Part shown: positions 1 through 6,681 of the stretch, in pieces
Layout: the number at the start of each line of letters is the position of its first letter
Position numbering within the stretch: the stretch's first letter is position 1
Source of the DNA: Burkholderiales bacterium
GTDB lineage: Bacteria > Pseudomonadota > Gammaproteobacteria > Burkholderiales > SG8-39
Length of the DNA: 41,081 bases
Assembly (NCBI GenBank): GCA_023383795.1
Contig: JAHDYJ010000019.1
Span: 12,898 to 53,978, forward strand
Direction of reading: 5' to 3'
Notes under the pieces: generated by a model
What the model saw: the letters and a program-made list of their open reading frames with translations, nothing else
What the model was told of the DNA's origin: nothing
The model's database searches: none
Translations under genes and position numbers: made by a program

Positions 1-124
1 TCGGTCCCGGCGCGCCTTCCGGCAGCCGGCGGCGCGCGCCCCGCGCCGGCGCGCAATCCGGCCGCGCCGCGGGCGCAGCGCGAACGCTACCATAGCGCAC
101 GAGCCCGATTATGCGGAGGCGACC

Positions 125-604
125 ATGCCGATGGTTCCACTGATCGACTACGCCGAGGCCTCGCCCGAAGTGCGGGCGGTGTACGACGACATCATGGCGA
201 CGCGCAAGACCGACTGGATCAACAATTTCTGGAAGGCGCTCGCGAGCCATCCGCCGACCCTCGCGCGCGTGTGGAACGACGTGAAGCAGGTGATGGGCGC
301 CGGCGGCGCCCTCGACCCGCTGGTGAAGGAGCTCGTCTACGTCGCGGTGAGCGTGACCAACAACTGCGAGTACTGCATTCATTCGCACGCCGCCGCGGCG
401 CGGTCGAAGGGGATGACCGACGCGATGTTCGGCGAGCTGCTCGCCGTGGTCGGCCTCGCGAACGAGACCAATCGTCTCGCGAACGGCTACCGGATCCCGG
501 TCGATCCGCAGTTCGTGCCGCACGCCGGACCGGTCGCCGAGCCGGCCTCGCTCGAGGAGCTCGACTTCACGGAGGCGACCGCAGGGAACGCAACCGGGGA
601 TTGA
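125..604 (+). CDS. AhpD-like / carboxymuconolactone decarboxylase family protein
   Basis: A 159-residue cytoplasmic protein with the AhpD-fold redox motif C81-E-Y-C84 followed by H88 (NNCEYCIHSH). In alkylhydroperoxidase-type members this CxxCxxxH site is a thiol redox or proton-relay centre. The N-terminal half is helical, and the last 30 residues are acidic and probably disordered. The ATG at 125 has GGAGG five bases upstream, which decides the start. It stands alone on the plus strand, converging with the lipoprotein gene that ends at 627. The substrate is unknown. The CxxC argues for a peroxidase or thiol-reductase-like role over a true carboxymuconolactone decarboxylase. Confidence 0.85.
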   Translation: MPMVPLIDYAEASPEVRAVYDDIMATRKTDWINNFWKALASHPPTLARVWNDVKQVMGAGGALDPLVKELVYVAVSVTNNCEYCIHSHAAAARSKGMTDAMFGELLAVVGLANETNRLANGYRIPVDPQFVPHAGPVAEPASLEELDFTEATAGNATGD

Positions 605-626
605 GCGCCGCCGCGCCGGCCGCACG

Positions 627-1013
627 TCACTTCGCCGGCATCCGGTCGAGCACGCAGCGGATGCCCGGATCGGAGGGCCGGCCGACGAGGATTCCGGTCA
701 CTGATGCGGTCCATGCCTCCCGCGTGATCCTGCCGGCGTAGAGCCGCGACGTCTGGTCGACGAAGTAGCCGCCTTCGCGCGAGCCCGGGCTCGCGATCAG
801 CTGATCGACGGGAGCGGGTCCGATGCGCTGGCCGCGGCAGTCCTGCTGGACCTGCCCGAGGAACGCGTCGAATCCGGGGTCCGGACGCCAGGCGTCGGAC
901 GCGCAGCCCGCGACGGCGAGCGCGACGGCCGCCAGCGCTATCCGGCGGCGCGGCGCACCGCGCACCGCGTTCACGTCTGCCTGCTTCGCGACGTGCACCG
1001 GGCTACTTCGCAT
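627..1013 (-). CDS. small predicted lipoprotein, unknown function
   Basis: A 128-residue protein with a basic N-region (RGAPRRR), a hydrophobic run and the lipobox LAVAGC (Cys37 from the ATG). It is probably lipidated and periplasm-facing. The mature part is about 90 residues and has two cysteines that could pair. I do not recognise the family. The ATG at 1013 overlaps the end of the upstream crotonase-like gene by 11 bases. A GTG at 974 (residue 14) would give a more normal signal peptide and may be the true start. It is the last gene of the leftward CoA-transferase/dioxygenase/crotonase set, although an envelope lipoprotein has no obvious place in that chemistry. Confidence 0.65.
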   Translation of the reverse strand: MRSSPVHVAKQADVNAVRGAPRRRIALAAVALAVAGCASDAWRPDPGFDAFLGQVQQDCRGQRIGPAPVDQLIASPGSREGGYFVDQTSRLYAGRITREAWTASVTGILVGRPSDPGIRCVLDRMPAK

Positions 1014-1725
1014 GGGCCGCGCGATACGTCCGGATGCGGTCCTTCAATCCCGGTGCGGCCACCGAGGCGACGAGGTCGGCCATGTCCTGCGCGCGGGTGT
1101 CGAGGCTGGTGGCGGCGTTCAGGCGCGCCACGGCCTCGGCGCCGAGCGTCGTGGCGCGCTCCCGCTCGGCGAGGATCTCCTCGGCCCAGCGCTCGCGCGG
1201 CGCGCGCCGCTGCGCGAGCCCGATCGAGAGCGCGTGGGGCGCGCTCACCACCTTCGATGCGGCGAGCAGCGCGCGGGCGTGGTCGGCGCCGACGCGGTGC
1301 GCGAGCCGGCGGGTGCCGAGCTGCACGCCGAACTGCAGCCCGGGCAGGCGGAAGGTCGTCTCCGGGGCGGCGATGCGGATGCCGCACGCGGCGAACAGAT
1401 CGACGCCGGCGCCGAAGTTGCGGCCATGCGCGAGCGCGAGCGTGGCGAACGGCGCGTGGTAGACGGCCTGCAGAAGCTGCTCGATACGGACGAAGCGCAG
1501 GACGAGCTCGGCCTCGCTCGCGTTCTCGAAATCGGTGAAATCGAAGCCCGCGGAGAGGTTCTTGCCGGCCCCGGAGAGCACCAGCAGCCGCGTGCCGTCG
1601 CGGTGCGCTTCGGACACGGTGGCGAGCAGCGCCTCGATCAGGTCGGACGACAGCGCGTTCGCCTTGTCCGGCCGGTTAAGCGTGAGCAGCGTGACCGGGC
1701 CGTCACGCTCGACCAGCAGGTCCAT
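1003..1725 (-). CDS. enoyl-CoA hydratase/isomerase (crotonase) family protein, catalytic Glu missing
   Basis: A 240-residue crotonase-fold protein. The N-terminal VTLLTLNRPDKANAL motif and the oxyanion-hole segment GKNLSAGFDF are typical, as is the second oxyanion segment around HGRNFGAGVDL. At the position of the first catalytic Glu of enoyl-CoA hydratase the sequence reads LPGLQFG in place of PE-(I/L)-x-LG. The second Glu (ME in the rat enzyme) reads AR. It should therefore bind an acyl-CoA but probably does not hydrate enoyl-CoA in the standard way. It lies 173 bases downstream of the thiol dioxygenase gene, with a palindromic repeat between, and overlaps the lipoprotein gene. The function is inferred only from fold and context. 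Confidence 0.8.
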   Translation of the reverse strand: MDLLVERDGPVTLLTLNRPDKANALSSDLIEALLATVSEAHRDGTRLLVLSGAGKNLSAGFDFTDFENASEAELVLRFVRIEQLLQAVYHAPFATLALAHGRNFGAGVDLFAACGIRIAAPETTFRLPGLQFGVQLGTRRLAHRVGADHARALLAASKVVSAPHALSIGLAQRRAPRERWAEEILAERERATTLGAEAVARLNAATSLDTRAQDMADLVASVAAPGLKDRIRTYRAAHAK

Positions 1726-1762
1726 CTGGGCAGGCCCTCGAGACGCACATCCGGCAATTGGA

Positions 1763-1790
1763 GCAAGGGGCGGGGCCCTTGCCTATCCCC
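1763..1790 (+). repeat. CAAGGG/CCCTTG palindromic repeat, copy 1 (short form)
   Basis: GCAAGGG (1763-1769) pairs with CCCTTGC (1776-1782), followed by the tail CTATCCCC. It lies in the gap between the dioxygenase and crotonase-like genes, both transcribed leftward. It shares arms and tail with copies at 5502, 9431, 11098, 23226 and 23264. Confidence 0.7.
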
Positions 1791-1898
1791 TTCAGCGCCG
1801 GGACGGAGGCATTCGACACGTTGCCGGCGCGGGCCTCCCGCGCGGAACGCAGTGGCTGTGCATTCGTTGCGGTCGCCGGGGACGGCCCGGGGTCCGGG

Positions 1899-2513
1899 CT
1901 AGGCGCCCGACCGGGCGCGGACCTCCGCCGACCGGTCCCAGAAGTTCGGCAACGTCGCGTTGTGGTATCCGGAAACGAAGCGCGACGCGCGACCGGTCGC
2001 GGGATCGAAGACGTGGCGGGCCACGGCGCCGATGTTCGCGCCGTAGACGTGGATGCTGATCGACGGTCGGTCGGGCAGGGCATTGGCGACGACGTGGATG
2101 TCGCCGACCGTCGGCGAGACCTTGTCGACCTCGCCGGGAGCGACCCGGTGAGCCCCGGTCCGCCGCATCGGCGCCCCGGGTTCGGGCACGGCGTACTCCT
2201 CGCACGTCTCCGCGCCGCGCAGCACGCCGACCATGCCCCAAACGGTGTGGTCGTGCACCGGCGTACGCTGGCCGGGGCCCCACACGAAGCTCACCACCGA
2301 GAAGCGCTCGCGCGGATCGCAGTAGAGGAGATACTGCCGGTACGAGTCGGCGGCCTCGCGCGCGAACGCCTCCGGCAGCCAGTCGTCGTGGCGCACGAGC
2401 TCGGCGAGGAGCGGCGCGCCTTCGGCAAACACCTTGGCCTCGTCGTCGCCGTGCCGGTCGATCACGGCGCTGAACCGGGCGATGAACTCGCGAAACCGGG
2501 CTGCGTCGGTCAT
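1899..2513 (-). CDS. cysteine dioxygenase-family thiol dioxygenase, probably 3-mercaptopropionate dioxygenase type
   Basis: A 204-residue cupin with the mononuclear iron motif PVHDHTVWG (H87, H89) and a third histidine in GDIHVV (H140). The SISIHVYGANIG segment carries the Ser-His-Tyr relay of thiol dioxygenases. The HDHTVWG form, the Gly where mammalian enzymes have the crosslinking Cys, and Gln60 at the position of the substrate-binding Arg are features of the bacterial 'Gln-type' enzymes that prefer 3-mercaptopropionate. The expected product is a sulfinate. The start at 2513 is chosen because its ATG overlaps the TGA of the CoA-transferase (ATGA), which indicates translational coupling. 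The preference for cysteine or 3-mercaptopropionate is an inference from these residues. Confidence 0.85.
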   Translation of the reverse strand: MTDAARFREFIARFSAVIDRHGDDEAKVFAEGAPLLAELVRHDDWLPEAFAREAADSYRQYLLYCDPRERFSVVSFVWGPGQRTPVHDHTVWGMVGVLRGAETCEEYAVPEPGAPMRRTGAHRVAPGEVDKVSPTVGDIHVVANALPDRPSISIHVYGANIGAVARHVFDPATGRASRFVSGYHNATLPNFWDRSAEVRARSGA

Positions 2514-3670
2514 GGCTTCTCTCCCTTGCTGCTCCCGGCGCCGAGCCCGGCGAGCACCTCGTCGGTGTGCTCGCCGAGCGCCGGCGGGTTGCGATAGATC
2601 GCGAATCGCCCGCGACGGCTCGCGAGCGGCGACCCGAAGGTGCGCGTGCGCGCGCCGCCGGGCAGCGTGATCGGCTGCACCCAGCCCATGTGCTCGACCT
2701 GCGGGTCGGCGAGCACCTGGCCGTACGTGTTGATCGGCGCGCACGGCACGCCGAGCCCGCCGAACAGCGCGAGCCAGTGCGCGACCGTCGCGCGCGCGAA
2801 ATCGGCCTCAAGCAGCGCGCGCAGCGCCGCCTGATGCTGCGCGCGCAGCGCGGTGCTGGCAAAGCGCGCGTCGGCCGCGAGATCGGGGCGGCGCATGCCC
2901 TCGCACACCGCGCGCCACAGGCGGTCGTTTCCCGCGGCCATCGCGAAGTAGCCGTCCTGCGCCCGGAACGCCTGGTACGGCGCGTTGCGCGGGTGCGCCG
3001 ATCCGAGCTTCGCAGGGTCGCGGCCGGTGCCGAAGTGCTCGCTCGTCTGCAGCGCGGCGACGCCGAGCGTCGCGCCGAGCATCGAGACGTCGATGTGGTC
3101 GCCACGGCCCTCGCGCTCGGCCGCGCGCAGCGCCGCGACGATCGCGAACGCGGCGTAGAGGCCGGCGCTGAAGTCGGCGATCGGCACGCCGCATTTCACC
3201 GGCGCGCCGCCCGGCTCGCCGGTCACGCTCATCACGCCGCCGATCGCCTGGACCGTGAGATCGAAGCCGCCCTCGCCGGCGCGCGGGCCGGTCTGGCCGT
3301 AGGCCGAGACCGAGCAGTAGACGAGCGCCGGCTTCTCGCGCGCGAGCGCGTCGTAGCCGAGCCCGAGGCGCTCGAGCGTCCCGGGGCGGAAGTTCTCGAT
3401 CACGACGTCGCCCGAGAGGGCGAGCGCGCGCGCCGCCGCGCGCTGCCCGGCGTCCTTGAGATCGAGCACGACCGAGCGCTTGTTGCGGTTGAGGGAGGCG
3501 AAATTCTCGGAGTAGCCGCCGGTGAGCGGCGGCCAGCTGCGCAGCCCGTCGCCGTCGGGCGACTCGACCTTGATCACGTCGGCGCCCAGGTCGGCGAGCA
3601 GCATGCCGCAGAACGGGCCCGCGGCGATCTGGCAGAACTCGATGACCCGGATGCCGGCGAGCGGAAGCAT
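2510..3670 (-). CDS. CaiB/BaiF family III CoA-transferase
   Basis: A 386-residue cytoplasmic protein that begins MLPLAGIRVIEF and continues with AAGPFCGMLLADLGADVIKVE, the usual opening of family III CoA-transferases. The catalytic aspartate lies in GGFDLTVQA, followed by GGVMSVTGEPGGAPVK. Length is typical of the family (about 390-400). ATG 3670 is preferred over upstream starts in the same frame because it begins exactly at the conserved domain. The stop overlaps the thiol dioxygenase start by four bases, so the two products are made together. A sulfinate made by the dioxygenase, such as 3-sulfinopropionate, is a plausible acyl acceptor. Family III members with that activity are known in Burkholderiales. 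Confidence 0.88.
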   Translation of the reverse strand: MLPLAGIRVIEFCQIAAGPFCGMLLADLGADVIKVESPDGDGLRSWPPLTGGYSENFASLNRNKRSVVLDLKDAGQRAAARALALSGDVVIENFRPGTLERLGLGYDALAREKPALVYCSVSAYGQTGPRAGEGGFDLTVQAIGGVMSVTGEPGGAPVKCGVPIADFSAGLYAAFAIVAALRAAEREGRGDHIDVSMLGATLGVAALQTSEHFGTGRDPAKLGSAHPRNAPYQAFRAQDGYFAMAAGNDRLWRAVCEGMRRPDLAADARFASTALRAQHQAALRALLEADFARATVAHWLALFGGLGVPCAPINTYGQVLADPQVEHMGWVQPITLPGGARTRTFGSPLASRRGRFAIYRNPPALGEHTDEVLAGLGAGSSKGEKP

Positions 3671-3728
3671 GGCAGACTGGCGCGCTGAAACCGCACATTC
3701 TAAGCGAGAGCTCCGGGGAGGGCAGGCG

Positions 3729-4340
3729 ATGGGCGAGTTCGTGTACTGGCTCGGGATGAGCGCCGTCGCCGTGACGGCGGCCGCCGGCGTGCTGGAAGCC
3801 GGCCGCAAGCCGATCGATCTCTTCGGGATGGTGCTGGTCGCGCTCGCCGCGGGGCTCGGCGGCGGCACGGTCCGCGATCTGCTGCTCGACCGGACCGCGT
3901 TCTGGCTCGCCGACCAGACCTACCTCTACGCGGCGCTCGCTGCCGGCCTGGCGACCTTCGCCGCCGCGCGCGTGATGCGGCTGCCCGCGCGGCTCTTCCT
4001 GCTGCCGGACGCGGTCGGCCTCGCGCTCTTCACCGTCGTCGGCACGCAGGTCGGGCTCGCGTATGGCGTGCCGTGGCTCGGCGCGACGTTCCTCGGCGTG
4101 GCGACCGGCGTGCTCGGCGGCGTGCTGCGCGACATCCTGTGCAACGAGGTGCCGCTCGTGTTCGGCGGCGAGCTCTACGGCACCGCCGCGTGGGGCGGTG
4201 CGCTGCTGATGGTCGGCCTGATGGCGGCCGGGGTCGCGCAGGGCGTCGCGGCCGTCGCGGCCGCCGCCGCCATCCTGGCGGTGCGCCTCGCCGCGATCCA
4301 GTGGCGGATCACGCTGCCGCAGTTCAAGGCGCTCGCCTGA
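3729..4340 (+). CDS. UPF0126 / YicG-like (TRIC-type) membrane protein
   Basis: A 203-residue polytopic inner-membrane protein of about seven short helices. It contains the duplicated motif GLGGGTVRDLL (first half) and GVLGGVLRDILCNEVP (second half), the hallmark of the UPF0126/YicG family. That family shares a fold with TRIC cation channels. ATG 3729 is preceded by GGGGAGGG at good spacing, and upstream in-frame starts fall in the divergent CoA-transferase gene. It converges with the secreted-protein gene that ends at 4352. The transported ion is unknown. Confidence 0.88.
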   Translation: MGEFVYWLGMSAVAVTAAAGVLEAGRKPIDLFGMVLVALAAGLGGGTVRDLLLDRTAFWLADQTYLYAALAAGLATFAAARVMRLPARLFLLPDAVGLALFTVVGTQVGLAYGVPWLGATFLGVATGVLGGVLRDILCNEVPLVFGGELYGTAAWGGALLMVGLMAAGVAQGVAAVAAAAAILAVRLAAIQWRITLPQFKALA

Positions 4341-4351
4341 GCGCGGGCGGC

Positions 4352-5554
4352 TCAGCGACCGGCGAGCCGCGCCACCATGGCGTTCGAGCCGTCGCGCGTG
4401 CCCTTGTAGCCGAACGCGAACGGCAGCTGCCGGCCGTCGCCGCGCTGGTAGGCCGCCTCGAGCTCGGGCTGGCGGCGCGACGCGAAGAGCGAAATCGGGC
4501 CGGAGTACGCGCCGTAGAGCCGCATGTCCCAGCCCCGCTCGCGCAGGATGCGGTACGGAATGCCGGTGTCGTCCTGCACCAGCGGATCGGCGATCTCGAG
4601 GATGGTCTCGCGCATCCGCGCGAAGCCCGGCTGGTGCAGCAGGTAGGAGGCGGACTTGACGAGCACCGCGGCGGGCCTGAGCGACGCGACGTAGCGCGCG
4701 AGCTGCGGCTGCGCGCGCAGCCCCGCGTCGCTCGCGTCGGCGGAGAAATAGTAGAGCGTCTGCAGCTTGCCGATGTCCGGGTGGTAGAACGCGACGGCGA
4801 CCGAGCGCACCGCCGTCGCCGCGCTGGCGCCGCCGACATCGAATGCGCGGATCGCGACGATGCGCGCGCGGATCGCGCCCATCGAGGCCGCGAGGACCGG
4901 CAGGACGCCGCGGATGCGCGGCGTGTCGAGCTGCGCGGCCATGTTGTTGGTCATGAAGAAGTTGAGCGCCAGGAGGTCGCCGAGCGCGGCCCGCATGTCG
5001 TGCAGGGTCTGCGCGACCTCGCGCCGCGGCATGCGGTCGAGCTCCGGCAGCGCGCCCGGCGGCTCGAGGCCGATGAAGACGTAGGTGTCGCACAGCGGGA
5101 ACAGCAGGTACGCGTTCAGGAAATCCGGGCCGCTGAACGGGTAGAAGAGGGTGCGGCAGCGCGGGTGCTCGGCGGCGAGCGCCTCGTCGCGCCAGGCCTC
5201 CAGCGCCCGCAGGCGGCCCGCGCGCAGCCTCTGCCAACGCGGGGCGAGCCAGTCGCGGTGCGCCTGCCAGGCTCGATCGCTTGCGAGCGGCGCGTGCAGC
5301 GCGTAGTCGGGGGCGATTCCCCCGAGCATGCGCGCGATCGAGGTGACCCGCGGATCGAACGGCAGGTCGTCGGCGGCGCAGGCGGGCGCGGCGGGCAGGG
5401 CCGCGCCGGCGAGCGCGAGGGCAAGCGCGACGAGATGGCCGGACGCAGCGCGGGCGAGCCCGGGGAACCTCCGCGAGACCGCGCTCGCGCGCGGTCGGGA
5501 CGGGAGGATCGCGCAGGGGCCCGTAGGCCCCTTTCGCAGGGTCTCCCCGGTCAC
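4352..5554 (-). CDS. secreted protein of unknown function
   Basis: A protein of about 400 residues whose GTG start (5554-5552) overlaps the TGA of the upstream Bug/TctC gene (GTGA). An unusually long basic N-region of about 37 residues precedes a hydrophobic signal core (VALALALAGAALPAAPACAA). No other ATG, GTG or TTG lies in frame between 5554 and the signal core. The mature part has recognisable blocks such as LFYPFSGPDFLNAYLLFP, MTNNMAAQLDTPRIRG and YYFSADASD, suggesting a conserved but uncharacterised periplasmic family that I cannot name. The first 20 codons coincide with a palindromic repeat (5502-5537) and a GACCGCGC/GCGCGGTC hairpin, so the long N-region may be acquired sequence. It is last in the leftward box transcription unit. 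Confidence 0.75.
   Translation of the reverse strand: MTGETLRKGPTGPCAILPSRPRASAVSRRFPGLARAASGHLVALALALAGAALPAAPACAADDLPFDPRVTSIARMLGGIAPDYALHAPLASDRAWQAHRDWLAPRWQRLRAGRLRALEAWRDEALAAEHPRCRTLFYPFSGPDFLNAYLLFPLCDTYVFIGLEPPGALPELDRMPRREVAQTLHDMRAALGDLLALNFFMTNNMAAQLDTPRIRGVLPVLAASMGAIRARIVAIRAFDVGGASAATAVRSVAVAFYHPDIGKLQTLYYFSADASDAGLRAQPQLARYVASLRPAAVLVKSASYLLHQPGFARMRETILEIADPLVQDDTGIPYRILRERGWDMRLYGAYSGPISLFASRRQPELEAAYQRGDGRQLPFAFGYKGTRDGSNAMVARLAGR
5502..5537 (-). repeat. CAAGGGG-type palindromic repeat, divergent copy inside a coding start
   Basis: On the minus strand AGGGGCC (5526-5532) and GGCCCCT (5515-5521) form a stem with a four-base loop. The tail GCGCGATCCTCCC resembles the CAGATCCTCC tail of the copy at 9431. 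It overlaps the first codons of the secreted-protein gene. It is the least conserved copy, and membership of the family is tentative. Confidence 0.45.
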
Positions 5555-6510
5555 TGCGCCTTCAGGCCGGAGGCCTTGGCCGCAGCGCTCCATTTCGCGA
5601 GCTCCGCCGCGAGCTCGGCGCCGAGCGCGTCGGGCGTGCTGTAGGTCGCGCTCGCGCCCTGCTTCACGAAACTGTCGAGCACGTCCCTCGCGCTCAGCGT
5701 GCCCTTCAGCGCCTCGTTCAGCTTCGCGATCGCCGCCGCCGGCGTGCCGGCCGGCGCGATCAGGAAGAGCCGCGGCGAGGCGTCGAACCCGGGAAACGTG
5801 TCGGCGAGCGCCGCCCAGCCGGGCGCATCGGCAAGCTTCATCGGGCTCGTCAGGCCGATCGGGCGGAGCCTGCCGCCGCGCGCCTGCGCCAGCGCCGGCG
5901 AGGCGCTCATGATCGCTAGCGGGATCTGCCCGCTGACGATGTCGGGAATGATCGGCGAGGCGCCCTTGTACGGCACGTGCACCACGTCGACACCGGCCCG
6001 GCTCTTGAACAGCTCGAACGCGAGGTGGTGCACCGTGCCGAACCCCGGCGAGCCGTAGCTGTACTTGCCGGGGTGGGCCTTCAGGAGCGCGATCAGCTCG
6101 GCCGCGTTCTGCGCCGGGACCGCGGGATTGGCCATGATCGCGAGCGGCAGCGTGCAGGCGCCGCCGACCGGCGCGAAGCTCTTCAGCGGATCGTAAGTCA
6201 CTCTCGCGTACACGCTCGGCGCGATCAGGATCGACGTGTCGGCGAAGTAGGTCGTGTAGCCGTCGGGGGCGGCCTTGGCGAGCGCGTCGGCGGCGAGCGT
6301 CCCGCCGGCGCCGGGGCGGTTCTCGACGACGATCTGCTGGCCGAGGAGCTCGCCCATCCTGCCGGCGACGATGCGCGCGAGCGTGTCGGCGCCGCCGCCC
6401 GCCGAGAAGCCGACGAGCATGCGCACCGGCTTGGTCGGGTAGTCCTGCGCGACCGCCGGGATCGGCAGCGCGGCGAGCGCGGCGAGCGCCGCGCGGAGCA
6501 GGCGTTTCAT
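5551..6510 (-). CDS. Bug/TctC-family periplasmic solute-binding protein
   Basis: A 319-residue protein with a Sec signal peptide (MKRLLRAALAALAALPIPAVAQ) and the family opening YPTKPVRMLVGFSAGGGADTLAR. Further markers are VVENRPGAGG and VVHVPYKGASP. Length matches the family. The ATG at 6510 has GGAGGAG upstream. Bug proteins bind small carboxylates, including aromatic acids, and are very abundant in Burkholderiales. They often occur without their TctA/TctB permeases, which are also absent here. Lying downstream of the second boxB, it may capture an aromatic acid. This is inferred from position. Confidence 0.9.
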   Translation of the reverse strand: MKRLLRAALAALAALPIPAVAQDYPTKPVRMLVGFSAGGGADTLARIVAGRMGELLGQQIVVENRPGAGGTLAADALAKAAPDGYTTYFADTSILIAPSVYARVTYDPLKSFAPVGGACTLPLAIMANPAVPAQNAAELIALLKAHPGKYSYGSPGFGTVHHLAFELFKSRAGVDVVHVPYKGASPIIPDIVSGQIPLAIMSASPALAQARGGRLRPIGLTSPMKLADAPGWAALADTFPGFDASPRLFLIAPAGTPAAAIAKLNEALKGTLSARDVLDSFVKQGASATYSTPDALGAELAAELAKWSAAAKASGLKAQ

Positions 6511-6625
6511 GGGCTCCTCCTCGTTGCGTGACCGCGGACCGCGGCGGGCGCCGCGGCGGGGCGTTCATTAGGCCGCAACGCACGGGCGCTGGCAAGCGGC
6601 GGCGCGGCGTGCGCCGGCACGGCGG

Positions 6626-6645
6626 ATCCCCGCCTTCGCGGGGAT
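6626..6645. repeat. REP-like hairpin (second type)
   Basis: ATCCCCGC (6626-6633) and GCGGGGAT (6638-6645) form a perfect eight-base stem with a CTTC loop, in the 171-base gap between the boxB paralogue and the Bug gene. No T-tract follows on either strand. It resembles extragenic hairpins of the CCCGCxTTCGCGGG type common in proteobacteria and could stabilise the upstream message end. Confidence 0.55.
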
Positions 6646-6681
6646 GGCCCCGCGCGGGCGGCGCCGCCGCGCGACGCGAGG

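Noticed and set aside
6626-6645. Hairpin as a rho-independent terminator of the boxB paralogue
   Set aside because: No run of T follows on the transcribed strand, so it is reported only as a REP-like hairpin.
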